Part shown: positions 56,500 through 64,000 of the stretch, piece after piece
Layout: each line of letters begins with the position of its first letter
How positions within the stretch are numbered: position 1 is the first letter of the stretch
Origin: Bdellovibrio bacteriovorus HD100
GTDB lineage: Bacteria; Bdellovibrionota; Bdellovibrionia; Bdellovibrionales; Bdellovibrionaceae
NCBI RefSeq assembly: GCF_000196175.1
Contig: NC_005363.1
Span: forward strand, 248,001-312,000
DNA: 64,000 nucleotides
Direction: 5' to 3'
The notes under the pieces: model-generated
What the model saw: only the letters and a program-made list of their open reading frames with translations
What the model was told of the DNA's origin: nothing
Databases searched by the model: none
Position numbers and translations under genes: made by a program

Positions 56500-56859
56500 T
56501 TATGAATTCCCCGCTTTTTTCGTTGTCACAGCCTTCGCCGCTGGAGCCGTGTTGCAGAAGCCGGTGGTCACCACGTGCTTTTTGAACACCAGGAGGTAAG
56601 CGATGGTTTCGTCCTTGGTCAGGATGCCGGAAACAACACCGTTCGGGCATTGTCTTTTCAGGTCTTCAACCAGCGGATCGATATAGTCGTTGTCGAAATT
56701 GAAACCCAGAATAATCCAGCGGGATACTTCCGCCTTCACGGGGGTGTTGCGGTTGGCGGGAATCGGAGTCAAAGAAACGGAATTCACACTGGCACAACCC
56801 ACCAGGCCAGAGCCAAGAACAAGAACAGACAAGAGAGCTTTGGATAGACTCTGGAACAT
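56500..56859 (-). CDS. Small lipoprotein, paralogue 2 of a tandem trio
   Basis: A 119-aa lipoprotein (lipobox LVGC, Cys22). It shares with its neighbours an ANRNTPV segment, FDNDYIDPLVEDLKRQCPNGVVSGI and a VTTGFC end. A short Ala/Lys tail follows the second conserved Cys. AAGGAG precedes the ATG, which lies one nt after the preceding stop. Probable outer- or inner-membrane anchored protein of unknown role, co-expressed with both paralogues. Confidence 0.65.
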   Translation of the reverse strand: MFQSLSKALLSVLVLGSGLVGCASVNSVSLTPIPANRNTPVKAEVSRWIILGFNFDNDYIDPLVEDLKRQCPNGVVSGILTKDETIAYLLVFKKHVVTTGFCNTAPAAKAVTTKKAGNS

Positions 56860-56860
56860 T

Positions 56861-57358
56861 TTAGATATCTCCTTTGTTGGAATTCATGATTTCGTTGTGG
56901 CTGACATCAGCCGGGGGCGCTTGACGGGCTTTGCGGCAAAACCCGGTGACTTTCACGATCTCACCTGACACCGCCGGGTACTTGCGCATTTCACGGATCG
57001 ACATCAAGCCTGTCACGTTGCCTGAAGGGCATTTTTGATAGATTTCATAAATCAGCTTTTCGGCAAACCGCTGATTGTAAGTCACATTTCCGGTGCGAGG
57101 ACCCATCTGGAAAAGAGAGATAAGAGCTGCAATTCCCGCGGCATCGTCACCACCCTGGGTGTTGGAAGCCTTCAACAGGCCGCCAATCTCCTCAGTGCTG
57201 ACGCCCACTTCGCTCATCAGAATTTCAAAGGGGATTTGCACCGCTGTGTTGCGGTTGTCGATGGAGCCCACCTGCACATGGTGCAAGACGGCGCATCCGG
57301 AAAGGCCCAAAACAAGCACAGGGCTGAGAACTTTAAAAAGTGCATTCGGTTTTTTCAT
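56861..57358 (-). CDS. Small lipoprotein, paralogue 1 of a tandem trio
   Basis: A 165-aa lipoprotein (lipobox LSGC, Cys22), the first and longest of the trio. It contains the shared DNRNTAVQ segment, then an insertion (about residues 48-85) absent from the others, then the family core QKCPSGNVTGLMSI and VTGFC. The ATG 57358 follows AGGA by eight nt; an ATG nine nt earlier is an alternative. Role unknown; the conserved Cys pair and anchor suggest a periplasmic domain. Confidence 0.65.
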   Translation of the reverse strand: MKKPNALFKVLSPVLVLGLSGCAVLHHVQVGSIDNRNTAVQIPFEILMSEVGVSTEEIGGLLKASNTQGGDDAAGIAALISLFQMGPRTGNVTYNQRFAEKLIYEIYQKCPSGNVTGLMSIREMRKYPAVSGEIVKVTGFCRKARQAPPADVSHNEIMNSNKGDI

Positions 57359-57664
57359 GGAACTCATCCTAAAGAATCCAAAGTTGTTAAACCACAACTT
57401 CTGCCTGGCGTTAGGACCACGAACTTCGTCGGCGACGGAAACTGACTCGCCTCGATATAGGGCCAATGTTTTATCACAAATTCACGTCTCAACTCGTCGG
57501 TGAACGATCTGAGTCTTAGTATGGTATAGTTTCTTCATATGGGTGTTTGGCTATATCTTTAGCGTGGGCGCTGTGTTCTACTGAAGTCACTTAGTCGTTC
57601 ACATACTTCATCAGATGTCCTTTTGTCTTCTGCGAATGGCCCCTAGCTTTCTAAGGAGGCAAAT
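57359..57664. other. 306-nt gene-free region with divergent promoters
   Basis: It lies between the lipoprotein trio (minus) and the RRM gene (plus). A TATAGT at 57525-57530 could be a -10 for the RRM gene, leaving a leader of roughly 130 nt, but no good -35 is visible. A strong AAGGAGG sits before the RRM start. I see no small gene or RNA gene that I can support. Confidence 0.35.
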
Positions 57665-57979
57665 ATGGGAAAAAAAATATACGTCGGTAATCTTTCATAC
57701 AATGTGGATCAGGATCAGCTTGGTGGCTTGTTTGCTGATTTCGGCACTGTTGATTCCGTAAACATCATCACAGACCGTGACACTGGTCGCAGCAAAGGTT
57801 TCGCATTTGTTGAAATGTCTTCGGACTCTGAAGCAACTGCTGCGATTGACAAGCTGAATGGCATGGATCTTGGTGGTCGTGCGATGAATATCTCTGAAGC
57901 TAAACCACAAGAGCCGCGCTCTGGTGGCGGTCCACGTCGCAATGGCGGTGGATTCGGCGGATCTCGTCGTTCTTACTAG
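57665..57979 (+). CDS. Glycine-rich RRM RNA-binding protein
   Basis: A 104-aa protein. One RRM domain (about 4-80) with RNP2 IYVGNLSYNV and RNP1 KGFAFVEM, then a short Gly/Arg tail (about 85-104). Bacterial RRM proteins of this kind bind single-stranded RNA and are often cold-induced. AAGGAGG lies 6 nt before the ATG. It is followed by an intrinsic terminator and then by infA. RNA targets are unknown. Confidence 0.92.
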   Translation: MGKKIYVGNLSYNVDQDQLGGLFADFGTVDSVNIITDRDTGRSKGFAFVEMSSDSEATAAIDKLNGMDLGGRAMNISEAKPQEPRSGGGPRRNGGGFGGSRRSY

Positions 57980-57996
57980 TATTATCATAGGCAGTC

Positions 57997-58024
57997 GGCC
58001 GGTACTTTAAAATACCGGCCTTTT
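57997..58024 (+). terminator. Intrinsic terminator between RRM gene and infA
   Basis: GGCCGGTA and TACCGGCC form an 8-bp stem with a CTTTAAAA loop, followed by TTTT. It ends the RRM transcript 18 nt after its stop; the short tract may allow some read-through into infA. Confidence 0.8.
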
Positions 58025-58045
58025 CATTTCTAAACAGGGAGGCCT

Positions 58046-58267
58046 ATGGCTAAGGACGATTTAGTAAGTATTGATGGGAAAGTTTCTGATATGTCCGGCG
58101 GGGGTGTTTATTTCATCACTCTTGATAACGGAGTCGATATTCGTGCACGTTTGTGCGGAAAAATGAAAAAGTTCAGAATCAAGGTTGTGGTCGGTGACCG
58201 TGTCACTGTGGGGTTGTCCCCTTATGATCCAACCCACGGCCTGATCACCCACCGATTCAAGGCTTAA
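58046..58267 (+). CDS. infA: Translation initiation factor IF-1
   Basis: S1-fold (OB) protein of 73 aa that occupies the ribosomal A site during initiation. SGKM-like CGKMKK, VGDRVTVGLSPYDPTHGLITHRFK matches IF-1 closely; the N-terminal half (DLVSIDGKVSDMSGGGVYFI) is more divergent than usual. GGGAGG precedes the ATG. It lies alone behind the RRM gene rather than in a ribosomal operon, so it could be a second copy; the window cannot tell. Confidence 0.9.
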   Translation: MAKDDLVSIDGKVSDMSGGGVYFITLDNGVDIRARLCGKMKKFRIKVVVGDRVTVGLSPYDPTHGLITHRFKA

Positions 58268-58275
58268 GGCCTCAA

Positions 58276-58308
58276 AAAGCGCGAATCGCAATTAGAAACG
58301 ATTCGCGT
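58276..58308 (-). terminator. Intrinsic terminator overlapping the end of dadA
   Basis: GCGAATCG (58281-58288) and CGATTCGC (58299-58306) pair, extended by one more base pair, and on the minus strand are followed by CTTTTTGAG. The loop holds the dadA stop codon, so the stem would form partly from its last codons. Confidence 0.6.
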
Positions 58309-59539
58309 TCACAACCGACATATCAATAAACGGCTTCTTTCCTTCGACAAGGTCTGCGACCAGCAATCCTGTGCCTGCGCCACTTTGCAGTCCCAGCATC
58401 TGGTGACCCACGGCCAAAACAAGATTATTCAGATTCTGATGATATCCAATCAAAGGCACACCATCCGGAGTGCACGGGCGAAGGCCCGCCCACAGTTCCT
58501 GTACCTGAAGCTCCTCTGGAAGATGCAAAAATTCTCTGGCGCCCTTTTTGATGCTTTCAACACGTCTTTGGGTGATTGAGAAGTCCTGGTCCACCAGCTC
58601 CAGTGTGCCGGCGATGCGCAGTGTGTTTTCGCGCGGGGTGATGGCGATCTTTTTTTCGACCAGCATGATCGGGTATTGCGGCTGTTTTTCCAGGGTCGGA
58701 ACAATCATCGCATAGCCTTTGCCACCCAGAATCGGCACCCGCAGACGCATCATCTTGGCCAGGGATTTGGACCAGCTGCCGGTGGCCATGACAATCTGTT
58801 TGGCGCGAATGGTGCCTTGGGATGTCTTTACCGATTCGATACGGTTGCCAGAGATTTCCATATCCTGCAGCTCGCAGTTTTCCAGAATTTCACCACCGTT
58901 TTTGCGGATTTCTTTGGCCAGGGCCTGAACCACTAGATAGGGTTCGGCCATGGCTTCCTTGTCAAAGTAAACACCGCCCAAAAGGGGAGCTTTCAGTGCT
59001 GGCTCCATCTGCTGGATGTCGTCGCTGTTTAAGACCTTGCCGGTGACGCCGATGTTTTTGACGTATTCCAGCTCTTCGACGGCAGCAGCCACGCCGGCTT
59101 GGGTGCGGCTGACCATCATCAGGCCTTTTTGTTGGAAGCGGATTTCCGGATAAAGCTGCCCCAGCTTTTCATATTCGGTCAGACTTTTTTGGGAAAGCAC
59201 CACCAAGGCATCCACCGCGCGGCGTGCTTGGGTGGCGTTCATGTTCTTCATAAAGTGGTACATCCAGTTCGCCAGATCCAAAGATAATGAAGGTTTGATG
59301 TAAAGAGGACCTTCGGGATTCAGCAGCCACTTCATGGATTTAATCAGCATGCCAGGCATTGGCAGGGGCATGGCAAAACAAGGGGTCATCCATCCGGCAT
59401 TGCCGTAAGAACAGCCTTTGCCGACGGCGCCCTTATCAATCACACACACCTTGGCGCCACGACGAGAAAGTTCAGCACCCACAGACGCGCCAATAATACC
59501 GGCGCCCACGACCAGAATATCCACTTCTTTATTTTGCAT
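58292..59539 (-). CDS. dadA: D-amino-acid dehydrogenase (FAD-dependent)
   Basis: Flavoprotein of 415 aa (DadA/DAO family) that oxidises D-amino acids such as D-alanine to 2-oxo acids, passing electrons to the respiratory chain. N-terminal FAD loop VVGAGIIGASVGAELSRRG, GCSYGNAGWMTP near the flavin, and C-terminal WAGLRPCTPDGVPLIGY then GHQMLGLQSGAGTG are typical. Such an enzyme suits an organism that degrades peptidoglycan peptides. The ATG at 59539 is chosen because MQNKEVDILVVGAG begins right at the FAD domain. Confidence 0.88.
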   Translation of the reverse strand: MQNKEVDILVVGAGIIGASVGAELSRRGAKVCVIDKGAVGKGCSYGNAGWMTPCFAMPLPMPGMLIKSMKWLLNPEGPLYIKPSLSLDLANWMYHFMKNMNATQARRAVDALVVLSQKSLTEYEKLGQLYPEIRFQQKGLMMVSRTQAGVAAAVEELEYVKNIGVTGKVLNSDDIQQMEPALKAPLLGGVYFDKEAMAEPYLVVQALAKEIRKNGGEILENCELQDMEISGNRIESVKTSQGTIRAKQIVMATGSWSKSLAKMMRLRVPILGGKGYAMIVPTLEKQPQYPIMLVEKKIAITPRENTLRIAGTLELVDQDFSITQRRVESIKKGAREFLHLPEELQVQELWAGLRPCTPDGVPLIGYHQNLNNLVLAVGHQMLGLQSGAGTGLLVADLVEGKKPFIDMSVVNANRF

Positions 59540-59618
59540 TTCTACATTTGATAAAGTTTCACACTCAAAAGCAAGTGGGGCTGGGCCTGAATTTTCGTGG
59601 TCATGAGGATATTTGCAT

Positions 59619-60203
59619 TTAGTGAAGGTCGTCGTGAATATCCGCTGGACGATAGCGCAGGAACACGTTTCCATTTTTAAAACTGCGGCACTCTACCAGC
59701 TTCAGATCCCGGCGGGATTTCAGTCCCTCAAACTGGGATCGGCCCGAACCTAAAAGCAAAGGCAGCACCACAACGGAATATTCATCAATCAGCTTGGCCT
59801 CGGCCAGCTGGGCGACAATGCTACCGCTTCCCAGGATGGCGATGTCCGGCCCATTTTGCTTTTTTAGCTTTCTGATTTCACTGACCAGGTCACCTTTGAT
59901 CAGCTCTGAGTTTTCCCAGGTCACTTCGTTCAGACTGTGCGAGACCACGTATTTTTTCATGCGGTTCATGCCCTCGGCAATTTCGGGCATGGCCTCTTTG
60001 GCCGAAGGGGTGGGCCAGAAGCTGGCCATCATGTCATAGGTTTTTCTTCCAAACAGCAGGGCACCGCCACCTTTGGCATTCCCGGCGACAAAGGCGGTGA
60101 ATTCGTCGTCTTGTTCCTGATTATGGGCCCAGCTCATGTCTGAAATTTTATCCGCAAAATAGCCATCCAGCGAAACAGAGTTAAAGACGGTGATAGTGCG
60201 CAT
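59619..60203 (-). CDS. DHFR/RibD-C-domain reductase
   Basis: A 194-aa protein of the dihydrofolate-reductase-like / RibD C-terminal family. It begins MRTITVFNSVSLDGYFADK, has GGGALLFGRKTYDMMASFWP, DIAILGSGSIVAQLAEAKLIDEY and VVVLPLLLGSG, which are signature pieces of the YyaP/YwjB-type subgroup. It probably reduces a pterin or related compound with NADPH. AAGGAGG precedes ATG 60203; the longer frame is rejected. Stand-alone gene. Confidence 0.87.
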   Translation of the reverse strand: MRTITVFNSVSLDGYFADKISDMSWAHNQEQDDEFTAFVAGNAKGGGALLFGRKTYDMMASFWPTPSAKEAMPEIAEGMNRMKKYVVSHSLNEVTWENSELIKGDLVSEIRKLKKQNGPDIAILGSGSIVAQLAEAKLIDEYSVVVLPLLLGSGRSQFEGLKSRRDLKLVECRSFKNGNVFLRYRPADIHDDLH

Positions 60204-60386
60204 AGGGCCTCCTTGCAGTGCCCTTATTTTAAGTCCGTTTCGGGGTTTTGAAACCCTGCAATTTGTCATTTCGATTTAAGGCCCGGTTGATGGGTAAATT
60301 CTGGAAATTTCTTCCTTTTTTCAATTAAAGGTCCCGCTTTTTCAGGCCCTGTGGTAGATGCTTCGTTTAATTCCAAGAGGTTTCCC

Positions 60387-61625
60387 GTGAAGTTTGAAAA
60401 GTTCCATTTGTCCGAAGATCTGCTGCGTAACCTGACCGACAATGGTTTCTTCAGAACCACCGACATCCAGTACAAAGCCATTCCTTCCATTCTGAAGGGC
60501 GAGGACGTCCTGGCGATTGCTCAAACCGGAACCGGAAAAACCGCCGCCTTTGCCATTCCAATCATCAATATGATCCACACGGAAAAAAGCAGCAAACGTG
60601 CGATTGGGATCAAATGTCTGATTTTGGTTCCAACCCGTGAATTGGCTCAGCAGATCGGCGAGGTCTTCAATAAACTTTCCAAGCACACCAAGGTGAAGCC
60701 TTTTGCCCTGTTTGGGGGCGTGGAACAAGATGCGCAAATTCAGAAACTTCAGGACGGGATTGATATTCTGATTTCGACTCCGGGTCGCATGTTTGATCTG
60801 ATTGCCCAAGGGCATGTGGACATCAGCCGCATTGAAACTTTGGTGCTGGATGAAGCCGATCACATGCTGGATCTGGGCTTTATTGATGACATCACCTCTG
60901 TGAAGCGCAAGCTGACGAAACGTCACCAGACTTTGTTCTTCTCTGCGACGATCAATCCTGAAATCAAAAAGCTGGCGTTTTCTCAAGTTCGCAGCAGTGC
61001 GATTCGCATTCAGATTTCCCCGGAAGATCCCGTATCTAAAAACATCACGCACTTCGTGATGCACGTTGAAATGGACGACAAGCGTTTCTTCCTGGCGGAA
61101 TACCTGCGCCAGAATCCGGATGGAAAATTTATTATCTTTGTTCGTACGCGCGTGCGTGCGGAACGTGTTGCAAAAGCCCTGGCTCGCGTCGAAGTTCAGT
61201 CTTTGACCCTGCATGGGGAAAAGGATCAGACCGACCGTGCGGAGGTTATGAAGACCTTCCGCAAAGGGGATTGTAAGATTCTTATCGCCACGGACTTGAG
61301 TGCTCGTGGTATCGACATCCCGGATGTCACTCATGTGATCAACTATGACCTTCCCGAAAAGCCGGAGAACTACGTTCACCGCATCGGCCGCACGGGTCGT
61401 GGCTTCAATAAAGGTGTGGCGGTTTCTTTCTGCAGTACGGAAGAAAAGCCGTTGCTGGCAGAGGTTGAGTCTTTGATCACCAAAAAGATCGAAGTCCTTA
61501 AGGTCAGCAAACAGGATTATAAGGCTATCGTTGAAACACAAGACCTGTCTTTGGATGCAAGTCTGCAGGAGCTTTTGAACAGCGAAGACAACTACAAGAA
61601 GGCTTCCAAAAGAAAGAAGAAGTAG
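60387..61625 (+). CDS. DEAD-box ATP-dependent RNA helicase (second copy)
   Basis: A 412-aa RNA helicase, distinct from the one at 54.8 kb. Motifs: IQYKAIPSIL (Q motif), AQTGTGKT, PTRELAQQ, VLDEADHML, FFSATI, IFVRTRVRAE, ARGIDIPDVTHVINYD and HRIGRTGRGF. A short basic tail closes it. The start is taken as GTG 60387 (VKFEKFHLS), with AAGAGG upstream, since the conserved FEKF region begins there. It converges on the arsenate-reductase-like gene. Confidence 0.93.
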   Translation: MKFEKFHLSEDLLRNLTDNGFFRTTDIQYKAIPSILKGEDVLAIAQTGTGKTAAFAIPIINMIHTEKSSKRAIGIKCLILVPTRELAQQIGEVFNKLSKHTKVKPFALFGGVEQDAQIQKLQDGIDILISTPGRMFDLIAQGHVDISRIETLVLDEADHMLDLGFIDDITSVKRKLTKRHQTLFFSATINPEIKKLAFSQVRSSAIRIQISPEDPVSKNITHFVMHVEMDDKRFFLAEYLRQNPDGKFIIFVRTRVRAERVAKALARVEVQSLTLHGEKDQTDRAEVMKTFRKGDCKILIATDLSARGIDIPDVTHVINYDLPEKPENYVHRIGRTGRGFNKGVAVSFCSTEEKPLLAEVESLITKKIEVLKVSKQDYKAIVETQDLSLDASLQELLNSEDNYKKASKRKKK

Positions 61626-61645
61626 AACGGCGCCGAACGATCTGC

Positions 61646-61993
61646 CTAGTTCTTCTCTAAAAGTTCCTGGATCTTTTCAAAAGGACGTCCGATGGCAGCG
61701 GCTTTGCTGCCAATCAGGATCGGGCGTTCCATCAGCTTGGGCTTTTTTGCCAGATGCTGAATCACTTTCTCGGTACTATTCACATCAAAAGGCGCCTCGG
61801 TGAAAAGCGCTTCTTTCGTGCGTACCAAGCTCGACACCGGGGTGCCGAGCTTTTGGATCAGCGAACGCAGTTCGGCTTCATCTAAAGGGTCCTCAAGATA
61901 CTTGCGCACCTCAAGCCCTTCGATGGAACGAAGGGCTTCAATCGCCTCGCGGCTTTTACTGCAGCTGGGATTGTGAAGCAGAACCCACGTCAT
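61646..61993 (-). CDS. Arsenate reductase (ArsC/Spx)-family protein
   Basis: A 115-aa thioredoxin-fold protein of the glutaredoxin-linked ArsC type. Cys11 in LLHNPSCSKSREA is the arsenate-attacking residue, and the family Arg is in ERPILIGSKAAAIGRP. True ArsC, Spx-like or YffB-like function cannot be separated; no arsenic operon is near. It lies 2 nt behind the glutathione-peroxidase gene and is likely co-transcribed with it, pointing to thiol redox or stress work. Confidence 0.82.
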   Translation of the reverse strand: MTWVLLHNPSCSKSREAIEALRSIEGLEVRKYLEDPLDEAELRSLIQKLGTPVSSLVRTKEALFTEAPFDVNSTEKVIQHLAKKPKLMERPILIGSKAAAIGRPFEKIQELLEKN

Positions 61994-61995
61994 GA

Positions 61996-62544
61996 CTAGC
62001 GAGCCAGCTCAGCTTCAATCGCTTTTACGATTGTGGGATCTTCCGGAGTCATGTCAGGAGCAAAACGTGCCACCACGTTGCCGGATTTGCCGATCAGGAA
62101 CTTTTCAAAGTTCCACATGATGTCGGAAGGACCGCCAGACAGAAGGCCGTGCTCTTCCAGAACAGATTTCAGTTTGCCGCCCGGAACCTGTTGTGCTGCC
62201 GGCTGCAGAGTCGTCAGTTGTTGATACAGTGGATGTTGGCCTTCACCTTTAACAACCATTTTTGCAAACACCGGGAACTTCACACCGAATTGAGTGCGGC
62301 AGAATTCCTGGATCTGTTCGTTGGAGCCGGGCTCTTGAGCGCCGAACTCGTTGGCCGGGAAGGCCAGAACGCGCAGTCCCTGGGATTCGTATTTTTGATG
62401 AATTTTTTCAAGACCCTCATACTGTGGGGTCAGTCCGCATTCAGAAGCCACGTTCACAACCAAAAGAACTTTGCCGCTATAGTCAGCCAAAGTCGCCTTT
62501 TTACCATCTGCCGTGTTGAATTCGATGTGATTAAGAGTGCTCAT
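61996..62544 (-). CDS. Glutathione peroxidase-family protein
   Basis: A 182-aa peroxidase. The catalytic Cys36 in VNVASECGLTPQY stands where animal enzymes have selenocysteine; LAFPANEFGAQEPGSNEQIQEFC and WNFEKFLIGKSG complete the family motifs (Gln and Trp of the catalytic set). It reduces peroxides with thioredoxin or glutathione. AAAGGAT precedes the ATG. Operon with the ArsC-like gene. Confidence 0.94.
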   Translation of the reverse strand: MSTLNHIEFNTADGKKATLADYSGKVLLVVNVASECGLTPQYEGLEKIHQKYESQGLRVLAFPANEFGAQEPGSNEQIQEFCRTQFGVKFPVFAKMVVKGEGQHPLYQQLTTLQPAAQQVPGGKLKSVLEEHGLLSGGPSDIMWNFEKFLIGKSGNVVARFAPDMTPEDPTIVKAIEAELAR

Positions 62545-62753
62545 TAGAATCCTTTCAATGGGTGCTTATCCCTGGATAGGCAGATCTTTATCCAATACCG
62601 GGCGGCAGGTAAAGGGACTTTTTGTGTGTACTCCTAATAGAGGTCCACCCATAGTCCAGCCAGTCTGGAGTCTGTTTCATTTTGTGTTCCCAATTCTGGA
62701 CCTGATCTTCCATGTTTCTTGCTGAATGTCAGGCCGAAATCCATAATTGAATC

Positions 62754-63509
62754 ATGGATTTATTTATTGTTACCGGCGGTTCCAAGGGACTGGGGGAGCA
62801 GGTGTGTCTGCAAGCTCTTGAAAGAGGGCATCAGGTCATCAACCTGTCGCGCACTCGGCCAAACATTAAGTCAGAGCGCTTTAAACATGTCACAGCCGAT
62901 TTCAGTCGGGGATTGAAAACAGTTCAGAAAGTGGACTCTGTTCTGCAAGACATCTCGATGACGGCATTCAAAAAGATTCATCTGATCAACAATGCGGCGC
63001 TGATCAATCCGGTGGGCTCATTGGTGGATCTGGATCCGGCCGAGATGAACACCCACCTGGTCACGAATTTGATTTCTCCGCTATTGCTGTCACAAGTGTG
63101 TGCGCGGATTGCGACAGAAGAAAAGAAGCCGCTGACGGTCTTCAATATTGGGTCCGGAGCTTCGTTCCGTCCTATTGCCGGGTGGTCGATGTATTGCTCC
63201 TCGAAAGCCGGTCTTAAGATGTTTACCGAGAACACGGATTTGGATCTTCAGATGGCCAGGAACAAGAGGATCAAAATTTATCACTTCAGTCCCGGGGTTC
63301 TGGATACGCAGATGCAACAGACCATTCGTGGTTTAAAGAAAAAAGATTTTCCTGATGTCGCGAACTTCAAAAAGTTGAAGTCCGAAGACCAGCTGCGCGA
63401 TCCAGCGGATGTGGCGTCTTTGGTTGTCAGATTCTGCCTGTTCCCACAAACGTCTCAAGGTCAGTCATGTCTGATTACTGTTCAGGATTTAGAGGGGTCT
63501 TTGAAATGA
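62754..63509 (+). CDS. Short-chain dehydrogenase, sepiapterin-reductase-like
   Basis: A 251-aa SDR. NADP loop TGGSKGLGEQ, LINNAALINPVGSL and Ser...Tyr...Lys in FNIGSGASFRPIAGWSMYCSSKAG give the catalytic set; LSRT after the second strand suggests NADP(H). Similar SDRs include benzil reductase and sepiapterin reductase; the substrate is open. It is coupled to the FG-GAP gene (ATGA overlap), an unusual pairing. No clear Shine-Dalgarno upstream. Confidence 0.82.
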   Translation: MDLFIVTGGSKGLGEQVCLQALERGHQVINLSRTRPNIKSERFKHVTADFSRGLKTVQKVDSVLQDISMTAFKKIHLINNAALINPVGSLVDLDPAEMNTHLVTNLISPLLLSQVCARIATEEKKPLTVFNIGSGASFRPIAGWSMYCSSKAGLKMFTENTDLDLQMARNKRIKIYHFSPGVLDTQMQQTIRGLKKKDFPDVANFKKLKSEDQLRDPADVASLVVRFCLFPQTSQGQSCLITVQDLEGSLK

Positions 63510-64000
63510 ATCGTACTTTCTTCTGTGCGGCAGTGATAGCGGTGTGTTTTTTGTTGGGCTTTAAGGTTGCTAATCCGGAAGGTGCGCCTCGGGCGGGAAA
63601 AGAAGATCTCAGTTCCACGGCCTCGCAGTTTCAGGATGTGACGGGGGCGACCGGAATTCCCAAAGTTCATTCCGGAACAATCGTCTTTGGAGACTATGAC
63701 GGTGATGGCTGGGTGGATATGCTGGCTGCGGGTCGCTTGTTCCGTAACGTCAGCAACTCCAGCAATATTCGCTTCACTGATGTGACTGATTCCGTGGGTA
63801 TTGTAGATCTGAAGGGGGCGCCGTTGTTTGTTGATATCGACAACAACGGCTTGCTGGATATACTGACCACCAAGGGACAAGCCTTCGTGCAAGTGTCTGC
63901 AGGTCGCTTTGTAGAATCTTCGAAGGCGTTGCGGTTTGCACTGCCTGATCATGCTCATGACATGGCGATCGTCGATGTCAACAAAGACGGCCTGATGGAT
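63506..64000 (+). CDS. FG-GAP/VCBS-repeat exported protein, 3' end outside window
   Basis: 165 codons are visible and the frame is open to the right edge. A hydrophobic N-terminus (about 4-20, FFCAAVIAVCFLLGF) looks like a signal peptide or anchor. It is followed by FG-GAP repeats with calcium-type acidic loops: FGDYDGDGWVDML, FVDIDNNGLLDIL and IVDVNKDGLMD. Such repeats build beta-propellers of surface or secreted proteins (for example ASPIC/UnbV-type). AGAGGGG precedes the ATG, which overlaps the SDR stop. The rest of the protein cannot be described. Confidence 0.8.
   Translation, partial: MNRTFFCAAVIAVCFLLGFKVANPEGAPRAGKEDLSSTASQFQDVTGATGIPKVHSGTIVFGDYDGDGWVDMLAAGRLFRNVSNSSNIRFTDVTDSVGIVDLKGAPLFVDIDNNGLLDILTTKGQAFVQVSAGRFVESSKALRFALPDHAHDMAIVDVNKDGLMD

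Noticed and set aside
60342-61541. 399-codon minus-strand frame opposite the second DEAD-box helicase
   Set aside because: The plus strand carries all helicase motifs; the antisense frame is Arg/His/Asn-rich and unlike any family.
63482-63958. 158-codon minus-strand frame at the right edge
   Set aside because: The plus-strand frame here has a ribosome-binding site, a signal-like N-terminus and three Asp-rich repeats, so the antisense frame is a shadow.

Overview
The window is a dense, roughly 50% GC bacterial chromosome segment with about 63 protein genes, mostly short gaps, and no rRNA, tRNA, CRISPR array, insertion sequence or prophage that I could see. The gene content (many lipoproteins and secreted hydrolases, a chemoreceptor, a large hybrid-kinase phosphorelay, a caa3-type oxidase, alpha-2-macroglobulin next to PBP1C, an acidic GcvH-like protein behind glnBA) suggests a free-living, aerobic, motile Gram-negative bacterium. 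It fits the predatory Bdellovibrio group (Bdellovibrionota). That placement is an inference from gene complement, not from a marker comparison.

Layout. 1-6.4 kb: the end of an NhaC-type antiporter, an outer-membrane barrel-like protein followed closely by a methyl-accepting chemotaxis protein, an NlpC/P60-like lipoprotein, an EamA exporter and a DUF4383 membrane protein. 6.4-8.7 kb (minus): glnB-glnA followed by a GcvH-like lipoyl-domain protein that has lost its lipoyl lysine and carries a poly-Asp/Glu tail. 8.9-14.8 kb: a GGCT-like protein, trmL, secA, a zinc-ribbon protein in the same frame immediately after the secA stop, a periplasmic coiled-coil protein and a BamE-like lipoprotein. 14.8-16.8 kb (minus): a matrixin-like metalloprotease lipoprotein and two exported or anchored proteins of unknown function.

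16.8-22 kb: a divergent cluster of an acyl-CoA ligase and a KASIII-like enzyme on one side, and an SDR and two alpha/beta hydrolases on the other. The KASIII-like enzyme lacks the usual His and Asn of the triad. 22.2-28 kb: a complete caa3 cytochrome oxidase operon (cytochrome c, Sco, CoxB with a fused cytochrome c domain, CoxA of A2 type, CoxC, CoxD, heme O synthase). 28-31.8 kb: maleylacetoacetate isomerase and a fumarylacetoacetase-family hydrolase (end of homogentisate catabolism) around a membrane protein and an outer-membrane protein, then sodC. A 40-residue membrane protein lies just behind, with a Fur-box-like palindrome upstream.

32.2-39.7 kb: alpha-2-macroglobulin (1822 aa) and PBP1C, translationally coupled. 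39.7-45.4 kb: an OsmC protein, an Hpt/hybrid-kinase/response-regulator operon and a divergent PhnD-like lipoprotein without transporter partners. 45.5-54.7 kb: mixed metabolic, stress and envelope genes (Rnk-like, quinone oxidoreductase, M14 peptidase, APH-type kinase, DUF899, pirin, SpoIIAA-like, BenE, RsmG, SLT-like lipoprotein, Tpx). 54.8-64 kb: two DEAD-box helicases, three tandem paralogous small lipoproteins, an RRM protein, IF-1, DadA, a DHFR/RibD-like protein, ArsC-family and glutathione peroxidase genes, an SDR, and an FG-GAP-repeat protein cut by the right edge.

Themes that tie genes together are nitrogen control (glnBA), aerobic respiration, tyrosine breakdown, peroxide and superoxide defence (sodC, tpx, gpx, osmC) and envelope or peptidoglycan work. 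Functions are assigned by reading motifs in the translated sequence; no database search was run.
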